Source of the DNA: Plumapathes pennacea | Lineage: Eukaryota; Cnidaria; Anthozoa; Antipatharia; Myriopathidae | NCBI GenBank assembly: GCA_964036295.1 | Contig: OZ038471.1 | Coordinates: forward strand, 11,550,184 to 11,614,183 | Direction of reading: 5' to 3' | DNA: 64,000 nucleotides | In this document: positions 62,360 through 64,000 of the stretch, piece by piece | Position numbering within the stretch: position 1 is the stretch's first letter | Layout of the letters: each line of letters begins with the position of its first letter | Made by a program: the position numbers and the translations under genes | The notes under the pieces: generated by a model | Seen by the model: only the letters and a program-made list of their open reading frames with translations | Database searches by the model: none | Told to the model about the DNA's origin: nothing

Positions 62360-63265
62360 AAGAGGACAGCGCTTGAAAGCAAATCGGGAGCTTCAGACGC
62401 CGTTTTGTGTTAAATTCAGACAGTTATTCAGAAAGGACAAGCAACAAAGGCAGTCAGTGGAAATCGAACAATCACCGTGACAAATATATTCTATTACTCG
62501 ATCACTTCAAGAATGTATTAAAATCTGCATGCTGATCATTTCCCCTCGACGTATTGTTTTAATACTCTTCTGTCGCCAGGTTTGGCTGCCGTATTCACTC
62601 AGAGCAATCAGAACTTAGAGTCTTGAATAATTTAGCTAGATGTCTTTTTTCTTTCAAGACTAAAACTGTAACAAATGCTGTAATCTGACACGCGGTGATT
62701 GCAGCGAGAGTCGTTCACAAGCCCTTTGAAGTATGACTAGGTCTGAAGCCCGTGTAAAATTTGAAGTAAACCGTTCAAGTTTTGCTTTGATTTTGGGAGA
62801 AATCATGCTGTTTTGAGCGGGTTCACATACAAAACAATTCGAGCTCATTAAATATGCATGCCTGAGTCCAGAGTAAAACAAATTGCACAGGAAGCCTATT
62901 TAATTGTACTGCCTATGAATTCAAAATTGGAAAATTAGTGTTCCTTTTTTCCCGCACTACGGCGGTCGACTAACTTCAAAATTTAAGTATTAAATTTTGA
63001 GAACGTGCTTGGCAGACTGTATGAATTAATTTGACGTGCCGACCGTGGGAAATACGTACGGCGTCACGCAATCGACTCTTTTTTCAACGCAAAAGTATAA
63101 CACGCACCATTCTTTTTTTCCTTCCTTTGCGTGTAGCACTTGACTTCAAAGAAAAGATTGCGTCAACATTTCGGTAAAACAAAGGCTGCTCTTGTTGAGC
63201 AGTACGAAAGTAAAAGTCCAATCGATAGCAGAGCGAGGGGGTATCTGCGATTATCGTATTTCTAG
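62360..63265 (+). mobile_element. Helitron 3' fragment D
   Basis: Matches 13040-13905 of Helitron C and ends TTATCGTATTTCTAG|T with the same short hairpin before it. It begins inside the last STPR repeat (ACAGCGCTTGAAAGCAAATC) and lacks the 5' end. Confidence 0.82.
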
Positions 63266-64000
63266 TAGGGCTTTGTATGGAGCCGCCATGTTGGTGTACA
63301 GCTTCTATACACCAACATGGCGACCGTTTTCTTGCGGCACGAACTAAAGCTGATTTGGACCTTTACTTGATTCTGTATTGGTATGAATTATTTTCCATCC
63401 ATTTTTAAAATGATTCCAGAATTAAAACATTCAAATTCACACACAAACATAAGGATTTCCGCGGCGGAAAGCGTGACACGCGGTCAGGAATTTAAAACGT
63501 CCATAATTCTTGATAGAAACTTTGTATCTTCCCAGAACTTTGTATGGTATTCTAGAGAATACAAGCGTATTGGTTTTGTAGAATGCATAACTTCCAAGAT
63601 AATTTTTGATGACGTCACATGCAAACCACTAATATTTATTTCAACTCGTACGCGAATGACCAATGGAAGATTCATAGATGCTTTACATTTTACTGTGTAC
63701 TGTCTCTGCCGACTGAAACATCAACACAAAATAATGACTGGTCGATTTACGTACCGTTGCAACGTGTTGTCATACTGTACACAGTTCGTCAGGAAAATCG
63801 GGCGATGCATAGTACTGGCCAGAACCTTTCATTCGAGCGTTTTCGGCATACACATTTCCAAAAACTACGATTTGAGGAAAACTCAACAAGCGTCGGCAGC
63901 TTTCATCCCTCGGCAAGGAAACTCGTCGCTCTAACTCCGTATCCGTTCAGTTCGCGCCAAGTTTGTCGATTCGCAACACTGAAGTAACCTTTCGTTTGAC
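63266..64000 (+). other. Unresolved end region
   Basis: A hairpin sits at 63279-63325 (GCCGCCATGTTGGTGTA with inverted TACACCAACATGGCG). An ORF at 63383-63934 shows no recognisable domain, signal peptide or splice site. The window ends within it. Confidence 0.35.

Noticed and set aside
63383-63934. 183-aa ORF at the right end
   Set aside because: No domain, signal peptide or codon pattern; near a hairpin element and parts similar to 60130-60215.

Overview
The window looks like nuclear DNA of an anthozoan cnidarian, most likely a stony coral. It is AT-rich, its genes have many short phase-matched exons with GT/AG borders, it has no operons or bacterial signals, and it is dense in mobile-element families typical of coral genomes (Penelope with hammerhead motifs, BEL/Pao, jockey-like LINEs, Helitrons, THAP transposons, many small palindromic elements). 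The organism call is an inference from gene structure and repeat content; no search was run.

Layout. 1-806 is a decamer minisatellite. 905-14,450 is mostly repeats, with a broken BEN-domain exon (4521-5321, minus), a LINE (minus) split by a Penelope-like element (9405-11771), a short Helitron (12403-13905) and an orphan secreted-protein ORF (13862-14446, minus). 14,833-17,786 is a DNA transposon with long terminal inverted repeats; it carries a decayed THAP transposase (plus) and a decayed P2X7-cytosolic-domain-like gene (minus). 17.8-25 kb holds MITEs, fold-back elements and an interspersed repeat array.

Two cellular genes that I could assemble lie divergently in the middle. One is a five-exon secreted BRICHOS-domain gene (25405-27766, minus, 171 aa). 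The other is a 14-exon membrane proprotein convertase (29145-55151, plus, 710 aa, reading frame intact across all junctions). The convertase introns are crowded: two Helitron copies (31451-35273, 35831-39223), an intact recent BEL/Pao retrotransposon (45010-51765) nested inside a hairpin-capped element (44823-52714), and several MITEs. The coding exons are untouched.

55.2-64 kb returns to repeats: Helitron fragments, a tandemly duplicated interspersed repeat, long AAT arrays and two LINE 3' fragments.

The most notable points are the convertase with its prodomain dibasic cleavage site missing, the two-gene THAP/P2X7-like transposon, a recurrent class of hairpin-capped elements with a TTATTATAT terminal motif, Helitrons coding for 23-residue STPR-like repeats, and Penelope hammerhead motifs of which one has a core mutation.
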